64,000 nt of DNA from Acinetobacter oleivorans DR1 (GTDB taxonomy: Bacteria > Pseudomonadota > Gammaproteobacteria > Pseudomonadales > Moraxellaceae): assembly GCF_000196795.1 (NCBI RefSeq), contig NC_014259.1, positions 1,116,001 through 1,180,000 on the forward strand. Direction: 5' to 3'. The notes below the pieces were generated by a model. The model made no database searches and was not told the DNA's origin. It worked only from the letters and a program-made list of their open reading frames with translations. Position 1 is the stretch's first letter. The number at the start of each line of letters is the position of its first letter. Positions 1 to 7,257 of this stretch are shown piece after piece. A program made the translations under genes and the position numbers.

Positions 1-560
1 GCCCCTTGCAAATAGAAGACTCATATATGCAAATAGAGCATTTTAAAGACAAGGACACTTATCCGGACTACGTAGTTGATTGGGAAAATCTTTTGCCATC
101 TTGTCAGAGATGTAATAGAAAGAAATGGACGTTAGATGTAGTTATCGAACCTATTGTTAATCCATATGTTGATTACCCTAAAAATCATTTCTTTTTAGAA
201 GAATTTAGACTTTATGCAAAAGACTTGAAAGGGGAAATAACGATTTCTAAGCTTGACCTTAATGATGATAAAAGGCTTGTTCTTCCACGGTTTCTTGCTA
301 GTAATGAAATCGCTAGCCAGTTAGACAGTATTTTTAGAAATATTATAAATTTGGATGAAGCAAGGAAAAGTTTGTCTAAACTTTTGAACAGTTGTCAGGC
401 TGATAGTCCTTACGCAGCATTTTTATCTACTTGTTTACATGGAAAGAAAGAGTATCAAATTTTGAAGGAACTATTAAAAAGTGAGGAAATTAACCTTTGG
501 GATGATGAAATGGAGGAGTTAGATTTTAGGTCAAAGCAATTGACATTAGACCGCAGGTAA
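1..560 (+). CDS. HNH endonuclease, 5' end cut by window edge
   Basis: The frame is open from the first complete codon, so the start lies outside the window. The visible part has IEHF followed by a Trp-Glu-Asn-Leu-Leu segment and SCQRCNRKK, which is the His and Cys-x2-Cys half of the HNH fold used by nucleases of the PtuB (Septu) and retron-associated HNH type. The upstream Cys pair expected for this family would be beyond the edge. The rest of the protein is helical with no other motif I recognise. In known systems such HNH proteins act with an SMC-like ATPase encoded just upstream; that gene is not visible here, so a defence role is inference. The stop is TAA at 558-560, and the same frame stays open for 29 more codons afterwards. 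Confidence 0.75.
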   Translation, partial: PLQIEDSYMQIEHFKDKDTYPDYVVDWENLLPSCQRCNRKKWTLDVVIEPIVNPYVDYPKNHFFLEEFRLYAKDLKGEITISKLDLNDDKRLVLPRFLASNEIASQLDSIFRNIINLDEARKSLSKLLNSCQADSPYAAFLSTCLHGKKEYQILKELLKSEEINLWDDEMEELDFRSKQLTLDRR

Positions 561-712
561 AACCCTGAAGTATTAAGACCGGATATTGCTGGACACATAG
601 AGAGAGAAGCATCTTATAGATTAGCTGTTGACACTACTAACACGATATAAAGATTTATATACCTTTTCTTAATTACAATGGGGGTCGTAATAAAATCTTT
701 AGGATAAGTATT

Positions 713-1096
713 GTGGATATTGAAAAATTAATTGATGAATTCAAAGATTTGGTAGATACATTGGCTGAGTCAAAAAAGAAGTTGCAAGATCTAGTTTCTA
801 TGAAGGCAAATTATTATTCATTGTCAGGAGAGTCTGTGGAGGCAATCACGCAGGTTGTCATGTTTGATTGTGACATTACCTTTAATTTACTTAAGCAGGA
901 GATATTCGACTTCTACTCAAAACGTTATAGGAATGAGCCCTTCATGCACTTAGTTGATACAGAGTTGGAATCCATAAAAGAAGAAATGAAAATGAGCTCC
1001 ATGAAGATAGTTTTAAATATTCGAGTCCAAGAAAAAATTAAAAGAACGGAAAAGAAACTTCAGAGCATTGAAAAAGATCTACCTAAGTATTCATAA
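713..1096 (+). CDS. Small coiled-coil protein of unknown function
   Basis: A 127-aa frame starting at GTG. The N-terminal part (about residues 1-30) and the C-terminal part (about 85-125) are rich in Lys and Glu with heptad-like spacing of Leu and Ile, suggesting coiled coil; no catalytic motif is visible. It lies 152 bp after the HNH gene on the same strand, so both could share a transcript, but no clear ribosome binding site precedes the GTG. Codon and base use are AT-rich like its neighbours. I do not recognise the family. It could be an accessory subunit of the upstream nuclease locus; this is inference from position only. Confidence 0.5.
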   Translation: MDIEKLIDEFKDLVDTLAESKKKLQDLVSMKANYYSLSGESVEAITQVVMFDCDITFNLLKQEIFDFYSKRYRNEPFMHLVDTELESIKEEMKMSSMKIVLNIRVQEKIKRTEKKLQSIEKDLPKYS

Positions 1097-1130
1097 AGAT
1101 TTAAATTATGAGTACTTTGAGATTTATGAA

Positions 1131-1385
1131 TTAGGTAGATTCTAATGCGGTTTTTACCCTTTTTAGTGAGTAACGGCCGCTTATGCTTTTTATCTTTTGT
1201 TCTTTGCAGAGGTTTTTAAAAAGGTAGTAAGTCATTCCAGGTATGCGCTCACATATTTGTCTTATATTGAGTAACTCATCCTCTTGATTAGCCAATATCC
1301 TAGTAACAGCACGTTCACATGCTTCTTCCAATAATTTGGTTAGTTCATCAGCTGTTATCAAAACAAATTTTATTTCGGTAGTCAT
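1131..1385 (-). CDS. Small helix-turn-helix-like protein
   Basis: An 84-aa protein with an N-terminal helical segment (residues 10-35, ITADELTKLLEEACERA) and a C-terminal half whose pattern, an ICERI helix, a turn, YYLFKNLCKE and then a short basic strand ending SLKRVKTAL, resembles the winged helix of excisionase or AlpA/MerR-type DNA binders. It follows the 98-aa gene on the same strand after a 59-bp gap and probably shares its transcript. Proteins of this kind are common in integrative elements as regulators or excision factors. No integrase is in the window. Specific function unknown. Confidence 0.55.
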   Translation of the reverse strand: MTTEIKFVLITADELTKLLEEACERAVTRILANQEDELLNIRQICERIPGMTYYLFKNLCKEQKIKSISGRYSLKRVKTALEST

Positions 1386-1444
1386 CAGGATGATTTCCTA
1401 ATATTTAGTTTGTAGGACTATAGATGAAAGTACCTACATTCATT

Positions 1445-1741
1445 CTAGTTTTTCCGCCGAGCACCTCTTTTTATATTTAACAAATGTAAGTTATCTAAGA
1501 TGGGGATAACTTCGTTTGGATCATAAAGATGTTTACCTTCATTACCTTTATTAAATACGCGGAGGTGTTCTATAAGTGATTTTCTTGAAAGCGAATACCG
1601 TTCTAACAACCATGCAGCATCAACTCTTCTTGGCAGTTCTTCTAATCTTAATTCAATGATCTTGCAACCTGCTATTTCTTCACCTAAGAAGAGTTTTGGA
1701 GGGGTATCGCCTTCAAGAGTAATGATGTATTTCTTTTTCAT
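1445..1741 (-). CDS. Small helix-turn-helix-like protein
   Basis: A 98-aa protein. After a short beta-rich N-terminus, residues 40-80 (AAWLLERYSLSRKSLIEHL, then a basic loop and LYDPNEVIPIL) follow the pattern of a MerR/excisionase-like winged helix, with a Lys/Arg-rich tail (KRGARRKN). It is upstream of the 84-aa HTH-like gene in the same direction and divergent from the 331-aa gene at 1896, so it may regulate that intergenic region at 1742-1895. The family is not recognised; DNA binding is inferred from pattern only. Confidence 0.55.
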   Translation of the reverse strand: MKKKYIITLEGDTPPKLFLGEEIAGCKIIELRLEELPRRVDAAWLLERYSLSRKSLIEHLRVFNKGNEGKHLYDPNEVIPILDNLHLLNIKRGARRKN

Positions 1742-1895
1742 TTTTAGCTGCCTAATTGCTTTTTATTTAATAATAGATAGGAATCTAATTAGAATTTCAT
1801 TGCCAAATAAGGAGTGAAAATTTTAAACTAATCTTTTGATACATGCTTAGTTAAAAAACATTACTTGATAATTATATATTTATTACGGGATCATC

Positions 1896-2891
1896 ATGAA
1901 CGGAATTTTTTATGAAAATACGAAAACTACAATACCTCGCTGTGTACAACCTATTCATGAAACCCACCCATTAGGGTATGCGTACGAAACTGACACTCAT
2001 TTTGTGCACTTATATGGGGGAAATAAAGGGTTAAACACTATATCGGTAGGTTTAACTGCAATCGAGAAAAAACAAGGGACTTTAGAAGACTGGGCTATTA
2101 GAACTTTTGGAGCCCAAAATATACAGCCTCTTAATTTACCAATTGGGCAAAGTATTGAGGGGGTTTGGAGACCATCCTTGTTATATTCTGAAGATATTCA
2201 AAATGCGCTTAATATTGATATGTACGAACAGCGTTCAGCAGAACAAGCATTACTAATTCTACTTGATAAATTAGATGATATTTTTTTATATGTTGAACCC
2301 GATCAGAATGGTGCTCAGTCCTTTGGTCATAAATCCCGTGAGTTATTGATTTTAGCTTGCACCGAAGTAGAGAATATGTGGGTATCATTATTTAATAAAA
2401 CTGGCACACCCGCTGCTAATGGTCGAACGTTTACAACTCAAGATTATGTAAAGTTGTTACCTAAATTATGCCTAGGCGAATTTCAAATTAGTTTCAAAAA
2501 CTATAATGTACGAAAATTTAAGCCTTTTATTAATTGGAATGCCTCACATCCGACGCAATCTTTAAGTTGGTATGATGCTTATAATAAAACTAAGCATGAT
2601 CGCAAAAATTTTTTTTCATGTGCTACGTTAGAGAATGTGATGGATGCGATTACTGCTAATATCGTTATGTATTGTGCTAAATATGGTCCATTTTACTTAT
2701 TAAGCAACAACACCACGTTGTCTTCACTAATAAATCAGCACTTCGAAATAGAATTGTTGAATAGTGATTCATCAACATACTATATCCCTAAATTTAGTTT
2801 CCCTGCGAATACAAGAGAAGACCTTTTTATTTTTGATCCTCATCAAAATGGGTATATGGTCCCTTGGGATGTACAACCGCTAACAATTTGA
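1896..2891 (+). CDS. Unknown protein with a HEPN-like C-terminal half
   Basis: A 331-aa protein starting at ATG. I do not recognise the whole family. Residues 145-165 (HKSRELLILACTEVENMW) form an amphipathic helix, and residues 226-236 read SWYDAYNKTKHDR, followed by a long helix (ATLENVMDAITANIVMYC). This pairing of a helix with a Tyr/Asn-x2-Lys-His-x-Arg motif is seen in HEPN-domain proteins, many of which are RNases in defence or toxin systems, although the canonical Arg-x4-6-His is not exact here. The N-terminal third is beta-rich with no signal peptide. It stands alone between the HTH-like genes and a converging gene. Nuclease function is inference. Confidence 0.6.
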   Translation: MNGIFYENTKTTIPRCVQPIHETHPLGYAYETDTHFVHLYGGNKGLNTISVGLTAIEKKQGTLEDWAIRTFGAQNIQPLNLPIGQSIEGVWRPSLLYSEDIQNALNIDMYEQRSAEQALLILLDKLDDIFLYVEPDQNGAQSFGHKSRELLILACTEVENMWVSLFNKTGTPAANGRTFTTQDYVKLLPKLCLGEFQISFKNYNVRKFKPFINWNASHPTQSLSWYDAYNKTKHDRKNFFSCATLENVMDAITANIVMYCAKYGPFYLLSNNTTLSSLINQHFEIELLNSDSSTYYIPKFSFPANTREDLFIFDPHQNGYMVPWDVQPLTI

Positions 2892-3267
2892 GGACAATGT
2901 TGTGTGGCTGGAAGTGGGGTAGCAACTCTAATTATACCTGTATGTAGATTGCTGTAGTAATTAATTATTTGTACACCTAATTGTACACCAGATTTTTATT
3001 TTAATTTATTTGTAATTTAAATCAATATCTTAAGTTTTAATTTGGTATTGGATATACCTACCAAGACATTAAAGTCATATAAACTCGAATAGCTTTACAT
3101 GACTTAAAAAGCCCTAAACTATAATGGTTTAGGGCTTTTTTATTGTTTATAAAAAAATTTACCGTACTAATCAGGGGAAGCTAAAACAAGATGAAGAATT
3201 CTTATTGCAATGGAATTAAAAGATGCACAGAAGATACCTATATAAATGTATATGGAGAGGTTATTAT
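2892..3267. other. Intergenic region with a short tandem repeat and a distant terminator
   Basis: This 376-bp stretch contains no coding frame I can support. It holds two copies of TTGTACACC at 2969-2977 and 2981-2989, and a strong terminator-like hairpin at 3106-3141, more than 200 bp past the stop of the 331-aa gene. That distance suggests a gene may have been lost or a boundary lies here, but nothing else marks an element end. Confidence 0.5.
3106..3141. terminator. Bidirectional intrinsic terminator
   Basis: A 14-bp perfect stem (left arm 3106-3119, right arm 3127-3140) with a GCCC core, a 7-nt loop and A/T tracts on both sides. It lies between the converging genes ending at 2891 and 3268. 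Confidence 0.85.
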
Positions 3268-4152
3268 TTAGTCCGTAGAATAATCTTCTATTAATTTTTC
3301 AAAAGTATTTACACTATTTAACAAGGTTGTTTTAAGTATCCGTATTTTTATATTTAATTTTTCTCCGGAACGCTCCATTTTTTTACATATTCCATAATCT
3401 TGACTTGCATAGTCATTATCTTCATTAACCAGTTCTAGCATAAAAGATTTAGCCGCTTTAGCTTTTTCATATCCTATTAAATCTTTTATATCAATTAATA
3501 TCTTAACCAAAGAGTCCATTAGATCGTCTAAGATAGTTAAAAGACAAATTTTGCGATCTAGTTCCATTAATCTTGGCTTTACATTCGTCCAACCATCATA
3601 ACTGTGTAAAAGATCATCTCTATCTAAATCTATTTGTACTGATAATTTCATTTGACTAGGATCATTTATATCCTGAACTATATTAAAACTTAATTTAGGC
3701 ATACCACAGTGTTGAATATAGTTTCTTAACTTATAAGAAAAGGCGTAAGCAAACTGCCCATCATACTCTCTACTTAAAATTTCCTTTAATTTTTTGCATT
3801 CAATAGAATCTTTTCCGAAATTTCTTTTGATTCGAGTTTCTAGATGTTCAATCATTGCTTTAAATGATGAAAGTATATTTAATAGCCACTTGTTTATAAT
3901 TCTGATAAGTGTCAGATAATTTTTAGAATCTAAAATATTTCCTGTTGAGTATCCACTTTCAAGGTAGTTTTGTAAGTCCAATTCAAAAGACTCATAATTA
4001 TCCATTACGCATTGAAGTAGACTGAAGTCTTGATCAAAATTAAATAATTCCTCTTCAGCTTTATCTATTTTTCTTAAATCTTCTTGATCAAGAGATTTTA
4101 TATTCTTAATGGTATTTTCTTTTATTATTACCAAATCATTGATATCATTCAT
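3268..4152 (-). CDS. Unknown helical protein with HEPN Arg-x4-His motif
   Basis: A 294-aa, almost wholly alpha-helical, Lys/Asp/Leu-rich protein. Around residue 142 it reads SYKLRNYIQHCGMP: Arg followed by a polar Asn, then three residues and His. This is the Arg-x4-His signature of HEPN ribonucleases and related toxins, placed after a long helix as is usual for the fold. A preceding segment of about 100 residues resembles the helix bundle that carries the first HEPN helices. It is convergent with the 331-aa gene and divergent from the 567-aa membrane-protein gene. There is no partner antitoxin frame immediately next to it. HEPN assignment is from the motif only; a structural rather than catalytic role is possible. 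Confidence 0.6.
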   Translation of the reverse strand: MNDINDLVIIKENTIKNIKSLDQEDLRKIDKAEEELFNFDQDFSLLQCVMDNYESFELDLQNYLESGYSTGNILDSKNYLTLIRIINKWLLNILSSFKAMIEHLETRIKRNFGKDSIECKKLKEILSREYDGQFAYAFSYKLRNYIQHCGMPKLSFNIVQDINDPSQMKLSVQIDLDRDDLLHSYDGWTNVKPRLMELDRKICLLTILDDLMDSLVKILIDIKDLIGYEKAKAAKSFMLELVNEDNDYASQDYGICKKMERSGEKLNIKIRILKTTLLNSVNTFEKLIEDYSTD

Positions 4153-4331
4153 TTTTATCTCATTGGGTATTTTTGGGAAAATAAAGTAGCAAGGTATAAT
4201 TTAAATAAAAACTAATTATTAATAAAGAATTATTCAACTGATTTTAAATAAATCGCATATGATAAAGAGATAAGTCGAAATTCTTTATTGCTAGAGAGTT
4301 TCGAAATAATTTAAAGGCTGGGGATAAGAGA

Positions 4332-6035
4332 GTGATTGAAAAATGCTTACATGGGATTTGTTTCTCACCTTTAAGCGTGGATGATCCTAAAATTTTTGGC
4401 TTCTCCGAATTTTTAGCAGGGTTGGCTTTAATGATTTTAGCTTGGACAATTGCTGATGTTCGATATCGCTTTAGAGTAGAAGTAGCACCGCTACCATTAA
4501 AGATAATTACTTTTTCTGTCGTTATTTTTGTTGGTTTATCTACTATTCTTACAGATCTGTGGCGTGCATCTGCATGGCTTGTACTCAGCCAAACATTTAT
4601 AACCTCAGCACTCTGGCAGGCTTTTTTAGCTATTACCTTTTTTATTACTTTTTTAATTTGGATTTGGTTCGCTTTTATTAGACCTCCAGTATTTGGTAAG
4701 TTGAATTCAAAACGTTATTTATCCATTATTTATAGATATATAATTGGAGGTGTTCCAACTAATTTAGCTGTCATTGCAGATGAACTTACTAGTTCAGCTT
4801 CAAATATTATAAAATATGCTCCATTAATACATCGTTTTCAAGAAAGTGATAATGAGGGAAAACAAAAAAAAATTAATATAACTGAAATAGAGATACATGC
4901 GCATAACTTATTAGATTTAATTGCTGATAAAAGATTTTGTAAGGTGATTATTGATTCATCGCCGATCACAGCTTTAGCTTTTTTTGAAGAAATTTCAGAT
5001 CAAAATAAATATAGTGTGAATATATCAGTTTTTGCTAGAAATATTGTGAATGAAGCAATAAGTAACAAGGAATCTTTTATATATCATGAGGATAAGTGGT
5101 ATGACTCTGGATTGATAGGTGATTCAAAACCTATTACCCAAGCTGTATTTTCAAATTTTGATATGGTGGAAAGTATAGGAACTATGTTCGATGCTCCTTT
5201 CTTAAAGTGGGATGCAGATCAATGGGAAGCATATAGTAGAGTTGTATTAATAACCATAGAAAGTTTATTAAATAAAAGATTTATTAATCATAATTATACT
5301 ATATATCATGCAATTGATAATTTGGAGAAATCAGTTATTGATTTAAGTAAGTTAAATGGTGTTATCAATCTTTGGGAAAATGATACTTATCAGCGTTTAA
5401 GAGTAGCAATTAATTTTATAGAAAATTTTTTAAAGCTTCTTGAGCAAAAGAGAGCAAATGAAAAAATAAAATTACGTAGTATAGATAAAGAAAATTTTTA
5501 TATTGATAGAACTATTTATGATCATTTAGCAAATATGTTGTTTGAAATAATATCTAACGCCTCTTTTATAAAAAACTCTTCTGAGTATTGGACTATTTAT
5601 CATAATACTATTTGGAGTACATTTTTTAATTTTTATAGATTTAATAGTTATGTTGGTAAAGCTTTTAAATTTAAATTGCGTAGACTTATATATAATGAAA
5701 TTCTAAGAATGAATGAATTTCCCAATTTTCAAGGGGCAGCATTATTAGGATTTTGTTTATATCTTTTTGGTTTTAAAATTAATAAAAATTCAGAAGATTA
5801 TAGAGATATTGTAGCTCTACATACAGTAGTATTAAACTGGACTAAAAAGAATTTTGCTGCTCTATACAATTTTAATCCAAAAGTTGCTGAGCAATGTTTA
5901 ATAGAAAATATGACCTATGATCATGAAAAGCGCAGAATAACTCGTGCATTTACTGGGAATCCGTTAAAACGAGAGATAACTTATTATCATTTTGATGTAG
6001 ATCCTCCTCATGAAAATTTTAAAAAATTTGATTAA
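4332..6035 (+). CDS. Unknown membrane protein with large cytoplasmic C-terminal part
   Basis: A 567-aa protein, GTG start. The first 120 residues contain three or four hydrophobic segments (about 24-41, 57-75, 83-98 and 100-120), after which the remaining 450 residues are soluble and helical with no motif I know. The soluble part is rich in Asn, Ile, Lys and Tyr and includes clusters of aromatic residues near 395-440. The gene is very AT-rich compared with the core genes downstream. It stands alone on the plus strand, with its start 179 bp from the divergent HEPN-type gene. A membrane-anchored effector of a defence locus is one possibility, but nothing in the sequence proves it. Confidence 0.6.
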   Translation: MIEKCLHGICFSPLSVDDPKIFGFSEFLAGLALMILAWTIADVRYRFRVEVAPLPLKIITFSVVIFVGLSTILTDLWRASAWLVLSQTFITSALWQAFLAITFFITFLIWIWFAFIRPPVFGKLNSKRYLSIIYRYIIGGVPTNLAVIADELTSSASNIIKYAPLIHRFQESDNEGKQKKINITEIEIHAHNLLDLIADKRFCKVIIDSSPITALAFFEEISDQNKYSVNISVFARNIVNEAISNKESFIYHEDKWYDSGLIGDSKPITQAVFSNFDMVESIGTMFDAPFLKWDADQWEAYSRVVLITIESLLNKRFINHNYTIYHAIDNLEKSVIDLSKLNGVINLWENDTYQRLRVAINFIENFLKLLEQKRANEKIKLRSIDKENFYIDRTIYDHLANMLFEIISNASFIKNSSEYWTIYHNTIWSTFFNFYRFNSYVGKAFKFKLRRLIYNEILRMNEFPNFQGAALLGFCLYLFGFKINKNSEDYRDIVALHTVVLNWTKKNFAALYNFNPKVAEQCLIENMTYDHEKRRITRAFTGNPLKREITYYHFDVDPPHENFKKFD

Positions 6036-6080
6036 CCAACTATATGAAATTTAGCCAATTTAAAAATTAGTCTTACGCAT

Positions 6081-6150
6081 TTTTAATGATCTAATTCAAA
6101 ACAAATGTCATTTGCTTGACTGCAAAAGGGTAGAGCACCGTCCTTTGCCT
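6081..6150. repeat. Truncated copy of a dispersed repeat
   Basis: Positions 6081-6150 match 7490-7564 with a few substitutions and a 5-nt indel (the other copy has extra TGTAT-like bases in the middle). Similarity stops abruptly after the shared TCCTTTGCCT, so this copy looks like the end piece of the longer element at 7490-7860. The two copies lie in the same orientation on both sides of the cold-shock gene cluster. Confidence 0.75.
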
Positions 6151-6240
6151 ACCTGCAATGAGCACAACCCCCTTATCAACACTTAGAATCCAGAACTTCA
6201 CCTTATTTTATAAATAAAATAAATATATATATTAGAAAAC

Positions 6241-6268
6241 TTGATTAATTTTATTTTTCGTATACAAT
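6241..6268 (+). promoter_or_regulatory. Putative sigma-70 promoter of the cold-shock gene
   Basis: TTGATT at 6241-6246 and TACAAT at 6263-6268 are separated by 16 bp. Transcription starting about 7 nt later would give a leader of about 157 nt before the ATG at 6432, close to the long leaders known for cold-inducible csp genes. Confidence 0.55.
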
Positions 6269-6431
6269 GAACATAACTAGAAAAAGTCATGTTTGGTAAA
6301 TCTTCTCTAAGTACCGCAGTATTAGTCATAATCCTTCGTTTTTTTCAGATTTTCAGCTCCATTCTTTATTATTTCGATGTTACTCATAACCAATAAAATG
6401 GTTTAAATTTTTAAAAAAACTAGGATGTATT

Positions 6432-6647
6432 ATGTCTAATTCAAATATCATGAAAGGTACTGTTAAGTGGTTTAACGAAGCTAAAGGTTTCGGTTTTATC
6501 CAACCAGAATCAGGACCAGACGTTTTTGCTCATTTTAGCGAAATCGCTAACTCAGGTTTCAGAACTCTTGCTGAAGGTCAACGTGTTGAATTCAGTGTTG
6601 CACAAGGCCAAAAAGGCCCAAATGCTGTCAATATTGTTGCTCTATAA
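6432..6647 (+). CDS. Cold-shock protein, CspA family
   Basis: A 71-aa single-domain nucleic-acid-binding protein. It carries both RNA-binding motifs of the family: KGFGFI (RNP1) and VFAHFSEI (RNP2-like), preceded by the conserved GTVKWFNEAKG. Such proteins bind single-stranded RNA and melt secondary structure during cold or growth transitions. TAGGA ahead of the ATG is a good ribosome binding site. The long leader suggests post-transcriptional control as in other csp genes. The family has several paralogues per genome, so I give no specific symbol. A hairpin at 6667-6696 follows. Confidence 0.97.
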   Translation: MSNSNIMKGTVKWFNEAKGFGFIQPESGPDVFAHFSEIANSGFRTLAEGQRVEFSVAQGQKGPNAVNIVAL

Positions 6648-6666
6648 ATAATTATAAGCAGTCATA

Positions 6667-6696
6667 AGTGAAAAGCATTAATGAGTGCTTTTCACT
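6667..6696 (+). terminator. Hairpin after the cold-shock gene
   Basis: An 11-bp perfect stem (AGTGAAAAGCA paired with TGCTTTTCACT) with an 8-nt loop, followed by TTAAATTAA rather than a clean T-run. Probably a terminator or 3' stabilising structure. Confidence 0.6.
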
Positions 6697-6754
6697 TTAA
6701 ATTAATTTTAAAGTTATTTTAAGATTATAAGTAAATTTTAATTTAGGATATAAA

Positions 6755-6982
6755 TTGTTAAAAATAAATGATTTAATTGCAAAATCTAAAAATGGTACAG
6801 AAATTTTAGTGTCTTTAATTCCTCTAAATAGAATACAAAATACACGTGAAGGTTTTAAAACTGTTGAAGTTGGTAAAAGAGTTCTTCTTTCCTCTGGAAT
6901 TGAAGTTGATTTAAATTTAGATGGGCGTACCTTTTATGCGTCTATAAATCAACTATTTAAATTAGATTATAGAGTTAGTTAA
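6755..6982 (+). CDS. Small hypothetical protein next to the cold-shock gene
   Basis: A 75-aa frame starting at TTG, with TTAGGA placed 6 nt ahead, the same kind of ribosome binding site used by the csp gene and by the next gene. The protein is predicted beta-rich, with no signal peptide or membrane segment. Its second half (GIEVDLNLDGRTFYASI) lines up loosely with the second half of the 68-aa protein at 7051 (GFEMFFQSTLSGKIFKI), so the two may be old tandem paralogues. Function unknown. Confidence 0.55.
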   Translation: MLKINDLIAKSKNGTEILVSLIPLNRIQNTREGFKTVEVGKRVLLSSGIEVDLNLDGRTFYASINQLFKLDYRVS

Positions 6983-7050
6983 AACTCAGTTTGCTATTGG
7001 ATATTTAGGTGGGTCCATTATTTCTGCCATAATTTTATTAGGATATCGTC

Positions 7051-7257
7051 ATGCTTAAACAAAATATCAGTGTCAAAGACCAGTTTGGAATTAAATACGT
7101 CATTCAGGCAACAGTAGATAGTTACTTCGCTAATACTCAATGTTTTTCTAATTTAAAATACATTACAGTTGAAGGTGAAGATATACGACCGGGTTTTGAA
7201 ATGTTTTTTCAAAGTACTCTAAGTGGTAAAATTTTTAAAATTGATAAAATAAATTAA
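7051..7257 (+). CDS. Small hypothetical protein, possible paralogue of the preceding one
   Basis: A 68-aa protein with a clear TTAGGA ribosome binding site 7 nt before its ATG. It is predicted beta-rich: short strands around KYVIQATVD, KYITVEGEDI and KIFKIDKIN. It follows the 75-aa gene by 68 bp on the same strand. I do not recognise the family. Its position behind a cold-shock gene suggests a linked stress role, but that is only inference. Confidence 0.6.
   Translation: MLKQNISVKDQFGIKYVIQATVDSYFANTQCFSNLKYITVEGEDIRPGFEMFFQSTLSGKIFKIDKIN

Larger units (their letters stand above)
6036..6431. other. Intergenic region before the cold-shock gene
   Basis: A 396-bp stretch with no coding frame. 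It contains a 70-bp copy of a repeat also found at 7490-7564, followed by a promoter-like pair at 6241-6268 and a leader of about 157 nt for the cold-shock gene. Confidence 0.6.

Noticed and set aside
6966..7049. Short frame reading like a membrane segment between the two small genes
   Set aside because: It has no ATG, GTG or TTG start and overlaps the next gene's start; possibly a decayed remnant.
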